NCBI GenBank assembly: GCA_964603455.1
Contig: CAZRVL010000004.1
Span: forward strand, 1 to 64,000
Length of the DNA stretch: 64,000 nucleotides
DNA from: Flemingiibacterium sp964603455
Lineage (GTDB): Bacteria; Bacillota; Clostridia; Oscillospirales; CAG-272
Direction of reading: 5' to 3'
Shown: positions 50,045-58,000 of the stretch, one piece after another
How the letters are laid out: each line of letters begins with the position of its first letter
How positions within the stretch are numbered: the stretch's first letter is position 1
Notes under the pieces: generated by a model
Seen by the model: the letters and a program-made list of their open reading frames with translations, nothing else
Databases searched by the model: none
What the model was told of the DNA's origin: nothing
Translations under genes and position numbers: made by a program

Positions 50045-50881
50045 TTACTGTTTGTTGAAGAGATTGCAGGTTTCTTCGTATGCGTGGCGTTCGAAATCGC
50101 GGTACATAGTTCCGCGCTCCATTGCCGAGTCAAAATCGACTTCATATCCATCGAAATCCGGACCGTCTACGCAGGCGAATTTTGTTTTTCCGCCGACTAT
50201 AAGACGGCATCCGCCGCACATTCCGGTGCCATCGATCATTATGGGGTTCATAGATACTATGCAGGGTATATTTGTCGGTCGTACCGCTTCAACGACGAAT
50301 TTCATCATGATGAGCGGACCTATCGTTATGACTTTATCGAATTTTTCACCTGCTTCGAACATTTCGTTGAGCGGCAGACATACATTTCCCTGTCTTCCGT
50401 AAGAGCCGTCATCGGTCATTACAAAGAGCTTTGTAGAGGCTTTTTTAAATTCGTCCTCGAGGATAAGCAGGTCTTTATTTCTGAAGCCTATTACGGATGT
50501 GACCTCACATCCCATTTCATGAAGTGCTTCGGCTATCGGGAGAGCTATCGCACATCCGACACCTCCGCCGACTATGCAGACTTTTTTGAGTCCTTCAAGC
50601 TCGGTAGCTGTTCCGAGAGGACCGACAAAATCACTGATGTATTCGCCGGCTTCCTTGTGATTGAGCTTAAGTGTTGTAGCTCCTACTATCTGGAATATTA
50701 TTTTTACAGTTCCGGCGGCTCTGTCATAGCCTGCGATCGTCAATGGGATGCGTTCGCCATCTTCATCAACTCTCAGGATTATGAACTGTCCCGGCTGCGC
50801 TTTTGCCGCAACGAGCGGTGCTTCTATATCCATCATTGTGACGGTGGGATTCAGTGGCTTTTTGTTTACTATTTTGTACAT
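50045..50881 (-). CDS. NfnA-type FAD/[2Fe-2S] NAD-binding subunit
   Basis: The 278-residue protein is like PyrK and the NfnA/SudB subunit: FAD-binding barrel (PGQFIILRVDEDGERIPLTI), NAD-binding domain (VCIVGGGVGCAIALPIAEAL) and a [2Fe-2S] site with MCGGCRL and FACVDGPDFDG. With the next gene (25 bases on) it forms a two-subunit bifurcating flavoenzyme that exchanges electrons between NADH, ferredoxin and NADP. A promoter-like site lies upstream. Confidence 0.88.
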   Translation of the reverse strand: MYKIVNKKPLNPTVTMMDIEAPLVAAKAQPGQFIILRVDEDGERIPLTIAGYDRAAGTVKIIFQIVGATTLKLNHKEAGEYISDFVGPLGTATELEGLKKVCIVGGGVGCAIALPIAEALHEMGCEVTSVIGFRNKDLLILEDEFKKASTKLFVMTDDGSYGRQGNVCLPLNEMFEAGEKFDKVITIGPLIMMKFVVEAVRPTNIPCIVSMNPIMIDGTGMCGGCRLIVGGKTKFACVDGPDFDGYEVDFDSAMERGTMYRDFERHAYEETCNLFNKQ

Positions 50882-50983
50882 GAAAATTTCTCCTTGATCG
50901 GAAATTGTCTGCGGTGATGCTCCGCTTGTTATTTTAGATGCTTATTCAACGCCGGTCGATTGGCGGAATCGATCTATAATAAT

Positions 50984-51013
50984 ATTATACCACACTTGAG
51001 GGGGAAAAAGCAA
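50984..51013 (-). promoter_or_regulatory. Promoter of the nfn operon
   Basis: On the minus strand an extended -10 (TGGTATAAT; TATAAT at 50989-50984) has TTGCTT (51013-51008) at 18 bases. It lies about 100 bases before the start codon. The remainder of the 382-base divergent gap towards spoIIE holds no gene that I can see. Confidence 0.6.
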
Positions 51014-51191
51014 TAGTAAATCCTGTATAATTATTGAATTTTTAAAATTTATTTCGTGAATCGGCTCAAAATATAAGGATGGCACGACGCAGTTTGCGAT
51101 TTGATGTGCTTAAATCGTCAGGATTTGTCATTCCCGATATTTCCCGATACTAAAGTCCATACATTAAACGACATACCTTTTTTTGGAAATA

Positions 51192-51200
51192 TGGTATAAT
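51192..51200 (+). promoter_or_regulatory. Extended -10 element of spoIIE
   Basis: TGGTATAAT (-10 TATAAT at 51195-51200) lies 64 bases before the spoIIE start, with no good -35. In B. subtilis spoIIE is read by the vegetative polymerase with Spo0A-P in place of a normal -35. I saw no exact Spo0A box (TGTCGAA), but TTTGTCATT (51124-51132) may be a distant relative. Confidence 0.5.
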
Positions 51201-51263
51201 ATCTTCACAAACCGCATAGCATGAAATGAATGCGGAAATTCAAGGATCGAGAGGAAATAAAAA

Positions 51264-53639
51264 ATGGCAATCGGGAAAAATATGACTGTGCCTTCGGGCA
51301 AAAAAGAAGAGATCGGAGTATCGGTACATCCGATGACAATTTTAAAGAATGCCGCTATGGCAGCGGTGGCACTGCTTTTTGGCTTGGCACAGGGGATGTT
51401 CGGTTGTTATCCGCTTGGTATCTCGCTGCTCGCAGCCATAGACAGAATGGCTGTGCCGGTATATATGGGACTTATCGTGTCTTCGCTTTTTTCAAAGGGA
51501 TATGCTGCGGCACTTTTGATCACATATACTGTTGGCATAATGCTGAGAGCGGCTGCTTCTGCAATCTTGTCCTCAGATGAAATAAAGCCGAAATCGTTAT
51601 TATATGCGCTGTTTGACAAAAAATCGGTGCTCTTTAAGGAATCATTGCTTGTAAGGTCTGCTGTATCAGCTATAACTGCATTTGCCTTTGGATTGTTCAG
51701 GCTCATATCCGGCGGCTTTCTGTATTATGATCTTTTCGGACTTCTTGTAGGAACACTTCTCTGCCCTGTATTGACATTCGGACTTTCGCTGCTTTTTTGT
51801 GATAACGAGAAATATTTTGCCAAGAGATCGGTCGGGATCGTCACGTTTGTACTTATGTTGATCTATTCGTTGCGAGGATACACGGTATTTGGATTCTCTC
51901 CGTCATTCTTAGCTTCGCTCGGAACGGCATTTTGGGCAGCTTCATCCGGCGGCATCGAGGGTGCGCTTAGAGGATGCGCCGTTGGACTTGTCGGAGGTTT
52001 GGTATCCGGATCAGATCCTGCACTTTTTGCCTGCGGTGGGCTGGCTGTGGGGCTTTTGTGGAGATTTTCAAAGGCTGTTGCTGCCGCTGCCGGAGCTATA
52101 GTTCCACTGATGCTTGGGCTTTCCAATGAAGGCTTTGAAGCTCTCAGATCTGTGTTGCCGGATACCTTGGGGACGGTGACTGTTTTTATGCCGTTATCGT
52201 ATTATGGATTGCTGCCAAAAGCTCCGATATTTGCTCAATCTGATCCGTTAATGGAGGATAATGAAGCTGTGATACTTGAGAAAAAGCAGGCTGATACCTT
52301 GCTTAGGATGAATTCGCTTTCGGGTGCGCTTGGGAGACTTTCGGATATAATATATACGCTTTCTGACAGATTGAGAAGACCCGGAATAATTGATCTTAAG
52401 CAGATATGTGATGCTGCATTTGACGATCATTGCAGCAGATGTTCACTGTCATCTCTTTGCCTTGAGAGGGAGTGTACATCTTCGCTTGATGCGAGAGCAA
52501 AGATCACGACCGGGCTTTATAAGACCGGTCGTGTAGAGGCGGATTCTGTTCCGGGATGGCTGCGAGAGAGATGCTATAATATCGATCATATAATTTCGGA
52601 TATTGATAGGAAAACTGCCGAACTGGTTGAAAATCTGATCAAAAATGATAAGACAGAGGCTTTCGCTATAGATTATGAATCTTTGTCAAAGCTGCTGGCA
52701 GATTCAATTGCCGAAAACGATGCGGAATATCGTGTGGATACCGAGCTGACCGAGAAGCTTCGGCGTTCTTTGAAATATATGGATATGCCACACGCGAGAG
52801 TGCTTTGCTGGGGCGCAAGAAGAAAGCAGGTGTATATAAGCGGTGTAGAGCTTGCCGGATTGAGACTCGGAGCGGACGAGATACGCAAAATGACCGAGAA
52901 TATTCTGCATACTAAGCTGATCCGTCCGAGCTTTAATATCGATGGAGACAAGGTGGAGCTGTCGATGTCAGCTGCGCGGCGATATTGTGTCGAATGCGCA
53001 CAGGCTACAAATGTGCGTGAAAGTGAGAGCGCGAACGGAGACACAGCCTTGAATTTCGAGACCCGTGAGGATTATTTTTATTCGATGATCTCGGATGGAA
53101 TGGGGAGCGGACGAGAAGCCGCATTGACATCTAAGCTGTGTGGTGTATTTGCCGAGCAACTTTTGACGGGTGGAAACGGCAAAGCGATCACGCTTGAAAT
53201 GCTTCATGGATTTTTACGCAGCCGTCCGGGAGAATGCTCTGCGACTATTGATCTTGTTGAGATAGATCTGTTGTCCGGAAAGGCGGCATTTGTAAAAAGC
53301 GGTGCTGCACCATCGTTTGTTTTGAGAAATGGTAATTTATATAAGCTTCAATCCAAGACTGTGCCGATAGGCATTATGCCTGCGCTCGATGCAGAGCAGA
53401 TAAAATTTGATCTTGAGAGCGGAGATGTTATAATTATGCTAAGCGACGGAGTTGCGCAATCGCTTGAAGACGGCGTATGGCTGGCGAATATGCTGACATA
53501 TGAGTGGATAGATGATCTTCATCTCATGGCGGAGAAAATATTGGACGGAGCTGCGCTGAATAATCCGAGAAGTGATGATATGACCTCGGTGCTTATAAAG
53601 GTATGTGATGCCGATGAAAGCGTGAACAGAGACGAATAA
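51264..53639 (+). CDS. spoIIE: Stage II sporulation protein E
   Basis: The 791-residue PP2C phosphatase dephosphorylates SpoIIAA, freeing sigma-F in the forespore, and takes part in polar division. About ten membrane segments occupy residues about 28-325, then a linker with cysteines (CSRCSLSSLCLE) and a C-terminal SpoIIE/PP2C domain with metal-site motifs (SMISDGMGSGREA near 607, IIMLSDGVAQSLE near 730). AGAGG precedes the ATG. It places the organism among endospore formers. It lies alone in a 2.4-kb unit. Confidence 0.94.
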   Translation: MAIGKNMTVPSGKKEEIGVSVHPMTILKNAAMAAVALLFGLAQGMFGCYPLGISLLAAIDRMAVPVYMGLIVSSLFSKGYAAALLITYTVGIMLRAAASAILSSDEIKPKSLLYALFDKKSVLFKESLLVRSAVSAITAFAFGLFRLISGGFLYYDLFGLLVGTLLCPVLTFGLSLLFCDNEKYFAKRSVGIVTFVLMLIYSLRGYTVFGFSPSFLASLGTAFWAASSGGIEGALRGCAVGLVGGLVSGSDPALFACGGLAVGLLWRFSKAVAAAAGAIVPLMLGLSNEGFEALRSVLPDTLGTVTVFMPLSYYGLLPKAPIFAQSDPLMEDNEAVILEKKQADTLLRMNSLSGALGRLSDIIYTLSDRLRRPGIIDLKQICDAAFDDHCSRCSLSSLCLERECTSSLDARAKITTGLYKTGRVEADSVPGWLRERCYNIDHIISDIDRKTAELVENLIKNDKTEAFAIDYESLSKLLADSIAENDAEYRVDTELTEKLRRSLKYMDMPHARVLCWGARRKQVYISGVELAGLRLGADEIRKMTENILHTKLIRPSFNIDGDKVELSMSAARRYCVECAQATNVRESESANGDTALNFETREDYFYSMISDGMGSGREAALTSKLCGVFAEQLLTGGNGKAITLEMLHGFLRSRPGECSATIDLVEIDLLSGKAAFVKSGAAPSFVLRNGNLYKLQSKTVPIGIMPALDAEQIKFDLESGDVIIMLSDGVAQSLEDGVWLANMLTYEWIDDLHLMAEKILDGAALNNPRSDDMTSVLIKVCDADESVNRDE

Positions 53640-53715
53640 TGTTCGCAAGCATCAACTGTGCTCGATTTTTTCAATATAAATCGTATGCAATTTATCTTAA
53701 AAATATAAATCCAAG

Positions 53716-53744
53716 TTGACAAATCAAGAGGAGTGTGATATAAT
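53716..53744 (+). promoter_or_regulatory. Promoter of nth
   Basis: TTGACA (53716-53721) and TATAAT (53739-53744) are perfect and spaced 17 bases, 35 bases before the nth start codon. Confidence 0.85.
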
Positions 53745-53779
53745 ATGTTTTGATTAAATTAAAACGTGAGGTCTAAAAG

Positions 53780-54436
53780 ATGATTACAAAAGAAAAAGCT
53801 GCTGCCATTGTGGCAGAGCTTGAAAAGATATATCCGCAGGCGCAATGCGCGCTTGAATCCGATGGAGAGGGATGGAAGCTGTTGATAATGGGAAGACTTT
53901 CGGCACAGTGTACCGATGCACGAGTAAACATCGTTTGCCGGGAGCTGTTCGCGAAATTTCCAACGATTGAATCGATTGCAGCTTGCGATCTTTCCAAGCT
54001 CGAAGAAATAGTGCGCCCCTGCGGATTATATCGGACTAAGGCTAAAAATATTCGCGATGCTTGCAAAATGGTAATAGACGATTACAACGGCAAGATTCCA
54101 GACAGCATGGATGAACTTTTGAAACTGCCTGGAGTTGGAAGAAAAATTGCCAATCTGCTTCTCGGAGATATTTATAAAAAGCCTGCGATAGTCGCGGATA
54201 CTCATTGTATAAGGATCTGTGGACGACTTGGATTTTATCCTGAAAGTTTGAAAGACCCGGTGAAAGTCGAAAAAATTCTCGTCCCGATCATAGAACCGGA
54301 AAAGTCCTCGGATTTTTGTCACAGGATCGTGAGCTTTGGACGGGATGTCTGCACGGCGAGAAGCCCAAAATGCGAGAAGTGTCAGCTTTTTAAACTGTGT
54401 GAGCATAGCACAAACAATTCGGAAGATGTAGATTAA
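53780..54436 (+). CDS. nth: Endonuclease III
   Basis: The 218-residue base-excision glycosylase/AP lyase removes oxidised pyrimidines. It has the helix-hairpin-helix LPGVGRKIANLLLG with the catalytic lysine, the catalytic aspartate in VADTHCIRI, and the C-terminal [4Fe-4S] loop C-x6-C-x2-C-x5-C (CTARSPKCEKCQLFKLC). All catalytic residues are present. It is convergent with a MarR-type gene and only 10 bases separate them. Confidence 0.95.
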   Translation: MITKEKAAAIVAELEKIYPQAQCALESDGEGWKLLIMGRLSAQCTDARVNIVCRELFAKFPTIESIAACDLSKLEEIVRPCGLYRTKAKNIRDACKMVIDDYNGKIPDSMDELLKLPGVGRKIANLLLGDIYKKPAIVADTHCIRICGRLGFYPESLKDPVKVEKILVPIIEPEKSSDFCHRIVSFGRDVCTARSPKCEKCQLFKLCEHSTNNSEDVD

Positions 54437-54446
54437 ACGTATACTG

Positions 54447-54857
54447 TCAATCTGTAAATGAAAACATTTCCGAAATTATTTCGCGATCTTCAAAGGTGAG
54501 TTCGGAAACGACTTTTTCTTCGGCTGCTTTCATAATGTCAAACGCCTTTGAACAGCACTTGATGCCGGCAGGTGTTATCGCGACAAGCTGTATTCGCCTA
54601 TCCTCGCCGTCGCGTGAGAGCGTTATTAGTTTTTTCGCTGCGAGTCTTGATACGATTCCGGCTACAGTTGCCTGCGATAGCCCGATTGCCGCTTCAAGTT
54701 TTTTCTGAGGCAGAAGCGTGTCGGTGGAATTATTTAAAATTATTAGAAGCTGAGCTTGCGAGGCTGTCAAGCCGAGCGGTTTTAAAGCACGATTGGCTTC
54801 CGCCTCAAAACGGCTTACTATGAGTTTTAATGTGTGTCCTATTGGATATAATTTCAT
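54447..54857 (-). CDS. MarR family transcriptional regulator
   Basis: The 136-residue protein has the winged-helix pattern of MarR: LTASQAQLLIILN, a recognition helix in LEAAIGLSQATVAGIVSRLAAKKLI and the wing SRDGEDRRIQLVAITPAG. It should repress genes in response to small phenolic or oxidising compounds. It ends ten bases from the convergent nth and starts 52 bases after the ymdB-like gene ends; its target is not evident. Confidence 0.88.
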   Translation of the reverse strand: MKLYPIGHTLKLIVSRFEAEANRALKPLGLTASQAQLLIILNNSTDTLLPQKKLEAAIGLSQATVAGIVSRLAAKKLITLSRDGEDRRIQLVAITPAGIKCCSKAFDIMKAAEEKVVSELTFEDREIISEMFSFTD

Positions 54858-54908
54858 GTGATTACCTTACTTTTGCCAAGTCAAATGTATGCAATTGGCG
54901 GATTGATT

Positions 54909-55709
54909 TTAAAAAAATACACGTTTTACAGAGATACAGTTTCCGGAACTGTCGAGATCGAAAATTGCACCATGTGCCTTGATCTCTCCGTCTGCAAATT
55001 CGAATTTTACCGGAAGTTTTGTACGAAGTTTTTCGATTATTATCTCGGAGCGAACACCCAGAATACTATTTTCCGTACCTGTCATTCCGAGATCTGTGAT
55101 GTACCCGCTTTTTCGAGGAAGAATCTGCTCATCTGCGGTTTGAACGTGTGTATGAGTGCCGAAAATACAGGAAATTTTACCATCGAAATATCTCGCCAAT
55201 GCTAATTTTTCACTTGTTGCTTCGGCGTGAATGTCTAAAATCGAAAAATCATAGCGCCCTTTTTCGCGTTCTAGTATTCGTTCAACTGTTGCGAACGGAC
55301 AAGCCATAGACTCCATATAAATCGTGCCGAGAATGTTTATTACCAAAACTTGAAATCCAGTTATGTTTATTATTGTGTAACCGTTTCCAGGGGTATCTGA
55401 TGGATAATTCGCCGGGCGTATGAGATAATTACTGTTTTCGATGTAATCGCGAATCTCTTTTTTCTTAAATATATGATTTCCGCCGGTCAGAACATCGCAC
55501 CCGGATTTTAGCAAAGATTCTGCGCTTTGTGGGTCTAATCCATTGCCGATTGCTGCGTTTTCTGCATTACAGATAACCATATCGATCTGATTTTCTTTTC
55601 TGAATTTCCACAGATGTGTGGAAAGATGCTTCACTGCAAGTGGGCTGACAACGTCGCCGATGGTTAAAATTCGAAAAGAACAATTAAATGCACGCTGTTG
55701 AATCATCAT
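54909..55709 (-). CDS. YmdB-like metallophosphoesterase
   Basis: The 266-residue protein matches the TIGR00282 family: ILTIGDVVSPLAVKHL, NAENAAIGNGL, GGNHIFKKKEI, RPANYP, DIHAEATSEKLAL, FGTHTHVQTADEQILP and TDLGMTGTENSILG. B. subtilis YmdB hydrolyses cyclic nucleotides and influences biofilm genes. The GDVV and NHIF motifs are changed from the usual (GDVVG, GNHTWD) and the first 10 residues are unusual. The ATG directly follows the stop of the oxidoreductase gene. Confidence 0.85.
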   Translation of the reverse strand: MMIQQRAFNCSFRILTIGDVVSPLAVKHLSTHLWKFRKENQIDMVICNAENAAIGNGLDPQSAESLLKSGCDVLTGGNHIFKKKEIRDYIENSNYLIRPANYPSDTPGNGYTIINITGFQVLVINILGTIYMESMACPFATVERILEREKGRYDFSILDIHAEATSEKLALARYFDGKISCIFGTHTHVQTADEQILPRKSGYITDLGMTGTENSILGVRSEIIIEKLRTKLPVKFEFADGEIKAHGAIFDLDSSGNCISVKRVFF

Positions 55710-56705
55710 TTAATTTGGCACCTGCCTGTTCTTTAGATTATTTACGGCTGCTTCATCAGCCTTCAATGCCCAGTATGTAGATTCTACGCACGATTCCTTC
55801 GTTAAATGGTTCGATTTCCCGGAGATCTGCTCTAAAAAATCTTCGAATATATCACCGGCAGGTTCATTTGGCAGAATCGATACCTCATTAGTTTCGTCTG
55901 AAATCAATGTCGCTTTACCATCGGTTATTTCAACTATGCCTTTTGTTCCAACAACTCTGAGACGATCATCACCGTGCGTCGGCGCGATGCTTGGACGGTA
56001 CATATCGGCTGTAACCGTTGCAATAACATCATTTGTCATAAGAAATTGTGCGGCAGAAGTGATGTCCATATCGCCGTTACCGCCATTTTCAATGCGAGAA
56101 ATGAATGCGCTACCGAGACTTGTATAATTCTCACCGGAGATCCATTTCATCCAATCGATAGCATGGATTGCAACCCATGGAATTATGCCGCAGTATGTTT
56201 CACGCGAAGAATAAAATGTAGGTCTTTTTCCGAGACGATATGACTTTCTTGAATCCATCATACGTATCGTTCCAATTTTCCCTTGCGCGATTGCTGATTT
56301 TGCTGCTTTGAATGCCGGATTGACTCGCATATCAAACATCGCGGCGAGTGTTGCTCGGTTGCATTTGGAAATTTTAGCAAGTGTTTCGAAATCTGTAGCA
56401 ACGGGTTTATCGCAAAAAACGTTTATACCATGTTCCAAAGCATAAAGAACGATATTTCCGTGGTCTGTAAACCACGAATCAACTATCACTATATCTGGCT
56501 GTTCAACAGCTAACATTTCTTTCCAACTTTTATATAGTTTCGGCGACAATCCCTTTTCATGCAGACTGCTGCAAAAATTGGGCATTCCTTCGGCTTCGAG
56601 CCCAAAATTTCCGGAAGAAATTCCACAGAAATCCAATTCATGTGCCACTATCCCTGGGTATGCGTAAGCACAATGCCCGGCATGTCCGATTTGAACGATT
56701 TTCAT
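55710..56705 (-). CDS. Gfo/Idh/MocA family oxidoreductase
   Basis: The 331-residue protein has an N-terminal Rossmann domain (KIVQIGHAGHCAYAYPG, IVIVDSWFTDHG), the family motif CDKPVATDFE with the conserved lysine-proline, and a C-terminal alpha/beta domain. NAD(P)-dependent sugar oxidation or epimerisation is likely. GHAGHC replaces the usual GxGxxG, so cofactor binding may differ. It abuts the YmdB-like gene with no spacing. A degenerate parS-like sequence lies in it (56196-56211) and was not counted. Confidence 0.83.
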   Translation of the reverse strand: MKIVQIGHAGHCAYAYPGIVAHELDFCGISSGNFGLEAEGMPNFCSSLHEKGLSPKLYKSWKEMLAVEQPDIVIVDSWFTDHGNIVLYALEHGINVFCDKPVATDFETLAKISKCNRATLAAMFDMRVNPAFKAAKSAIAQGKIGTIRMMDSRKSYRLGKRPTFYSSRETYCGIIPWVAIHAIDWMKWISGENYTSLGSAFISRIENGGNGDMDITSAAQFLMTNDVIATVTADMYRPSIAPTHGDDRLRVVGTKGIVEITDGKATLISDETNEVSILPNEPAGDIFEDFLEQISGKSNHLTKESCVESTYWALKADEAAVNNLKNRQVPN

Positions 56706-56742
56706 AATTTACTATCACTACCTCCTAAATATAAATTGCACA

Positions 56743-57990
56743 CTATTTTTCTTTGATTTTATCCCAATACTGTTTTGCAGCCTGCTCGGTCTTGTTTGTG
56801 CCAAATTTGTAATAATTGACATTTATTAAATCGTCCGGCAGATATTGCTGCTTGACCCAATCGTTTGGATAATCATGCGGATATTTATACCCTTCAAAAC
56901 GCGGACTGCGCAAATGCTTTGGAACATTTTGTCCCTTCCCCGCGGATATATCGGCTAACGCGCTGTTCATCGCAGAATATGCGGTATTGGATTTTGGCGC
57001 AGTTGCAAGCATTATGGCTGCGTTTGCTAATGGAATTCTGGCCTCTGGCAGTCCGAGTTCTCGCGCGCTGTCTACGCATGATTTTACTATGACAGCTGCC
57101 ATTGGATATGCCAATCCGATGTCCTCACTTGCGATAACCTGAAGCCTTCGACAAGCCGAAATTAAGTCTCCGCCTTCGAGAATTTTTGCAAGATAAAATA
57201 CGGCAGCATCTGGATCTGAGCCGCGGATTGATTTTTGAAGGCAAGACAACAAATCATAGTGAACATCGCCTGCACGATCGAAATTTCCCAAAACTTTTGG
57301 AGTTAAATCATCCAAAATTTTCTTTGTTACTCGATTGCCTTCGGCTTGTGCAAGATAAAATGCGTTTTCAAGCAATCCTATGCCCTTTCGAACATCACCG
57401 GATGCACAATTCGAAAGATAATTCAGTGCATCGTCTGCAATCGTAACTGCATTTTGATCGCTTGCGATTTGACTGGAACTATTAAGCAGATTTAATGCGC
57501 GCAACAGTGCCGGAATAATGTCGGACGACAGAATCGGCGTAAATTCAAATACTGCGGAACGCGAAATGATAGCGTTGTATACATAAAAATATGGATTCTC
57601 GGTTGTCGAAGCTATGAGAGTGATACGCCCATCTTCGATATATTCCAACAGCGATTGCTGCTGCTTTTTATTGAAATATTGTATCTCATCAAGGTATAGT
57701 AATATTCCATTGCTGCCGAACATGGTTACGGTTTCATCAATTATTGATTTCACGTCAGAAAGTGACGCAGTTGTAGCATTTAAACGCCGTAATGTCATGC
57801 CGGAGTGTTCAGCTATTATGTTTGCCGCCGTTGTTTTTCCTGTCCCGGGCGGTCCGAAAAATATCATATTTGTGATATGACCCGATTCGACCATTTTTCG
57901 GAGAATGCCATTTTTTCCGACTAACTTTTGTTGACCGACCATATCATCGAAATTTGTCGGTCTTATGCGGTCGGCGAGTGGTTGATTCAC
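56743..57990 (-). CDS. rarA: Replication-associated recombination protein A
   Basis: The 415-residue AAA+ ATPase (MgsA/Mgs1/WRNIP1 family) has Walker A GPPGTGKTTAAN and Walker B YLDEIQYFNKKQQ, plus the C-terminal LRALN, PEARIPLANAAIMLATAPKSN blocks. It acts at stalled forks. The start is GTG 57990 (VNQPLADRIRPTNFDDMVGQ), seven bases after AGGAG; a longer frame to 58026 would overlap the recG end and has no site. It follows recG closely. Confidence 0.93.
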   Translation of the reverse strand: MNQPLADRIRPTNFDDMVGQQKLVGKNGILRKMVESGHITNMIFFGPPGTGKTTAANIIAEHSGMTLRRLNATTASLSDVKSIIDETVTMFGSNGILLYLDEIQYFNKKQQQSLLEYIEDGRITLIASTTENPYFYVYNAIISRSAVFEFTPILSSDIIPALLRALNLLNSSSQIASDQNAVTIADDALNYLSNCASGDVRKGIGLLENAFYLAQAEGNRVTKKILDDLTPKVLGNFDRAGDVHYDLLSCLQKSIRGSDPDAAVFYLAKILEGGDLISACRRLQVIASEDIGLAYPMAAVIVKSCVDSARELGLPEARIPLANAAIMLATAPKSNTAYSAMNSALADISAGKGQNVPKHLRSPRFEGYKYPHDYPNDWVKQQYLPDDLINVNYYKFGTNKTEQAAKQYWDKIKEK

Positions 57991-58000
57991 TTGATTTCTC

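Noticed and set aside
56196..56211. TGTTTCACGCGAAGAA as a third parS site
   Set aside because: It differs from the 16-bp palindrome at three positions, including the right arm, and lies in a coding region 42 kb from oriC. ParB is usually strict, so it was not counted.
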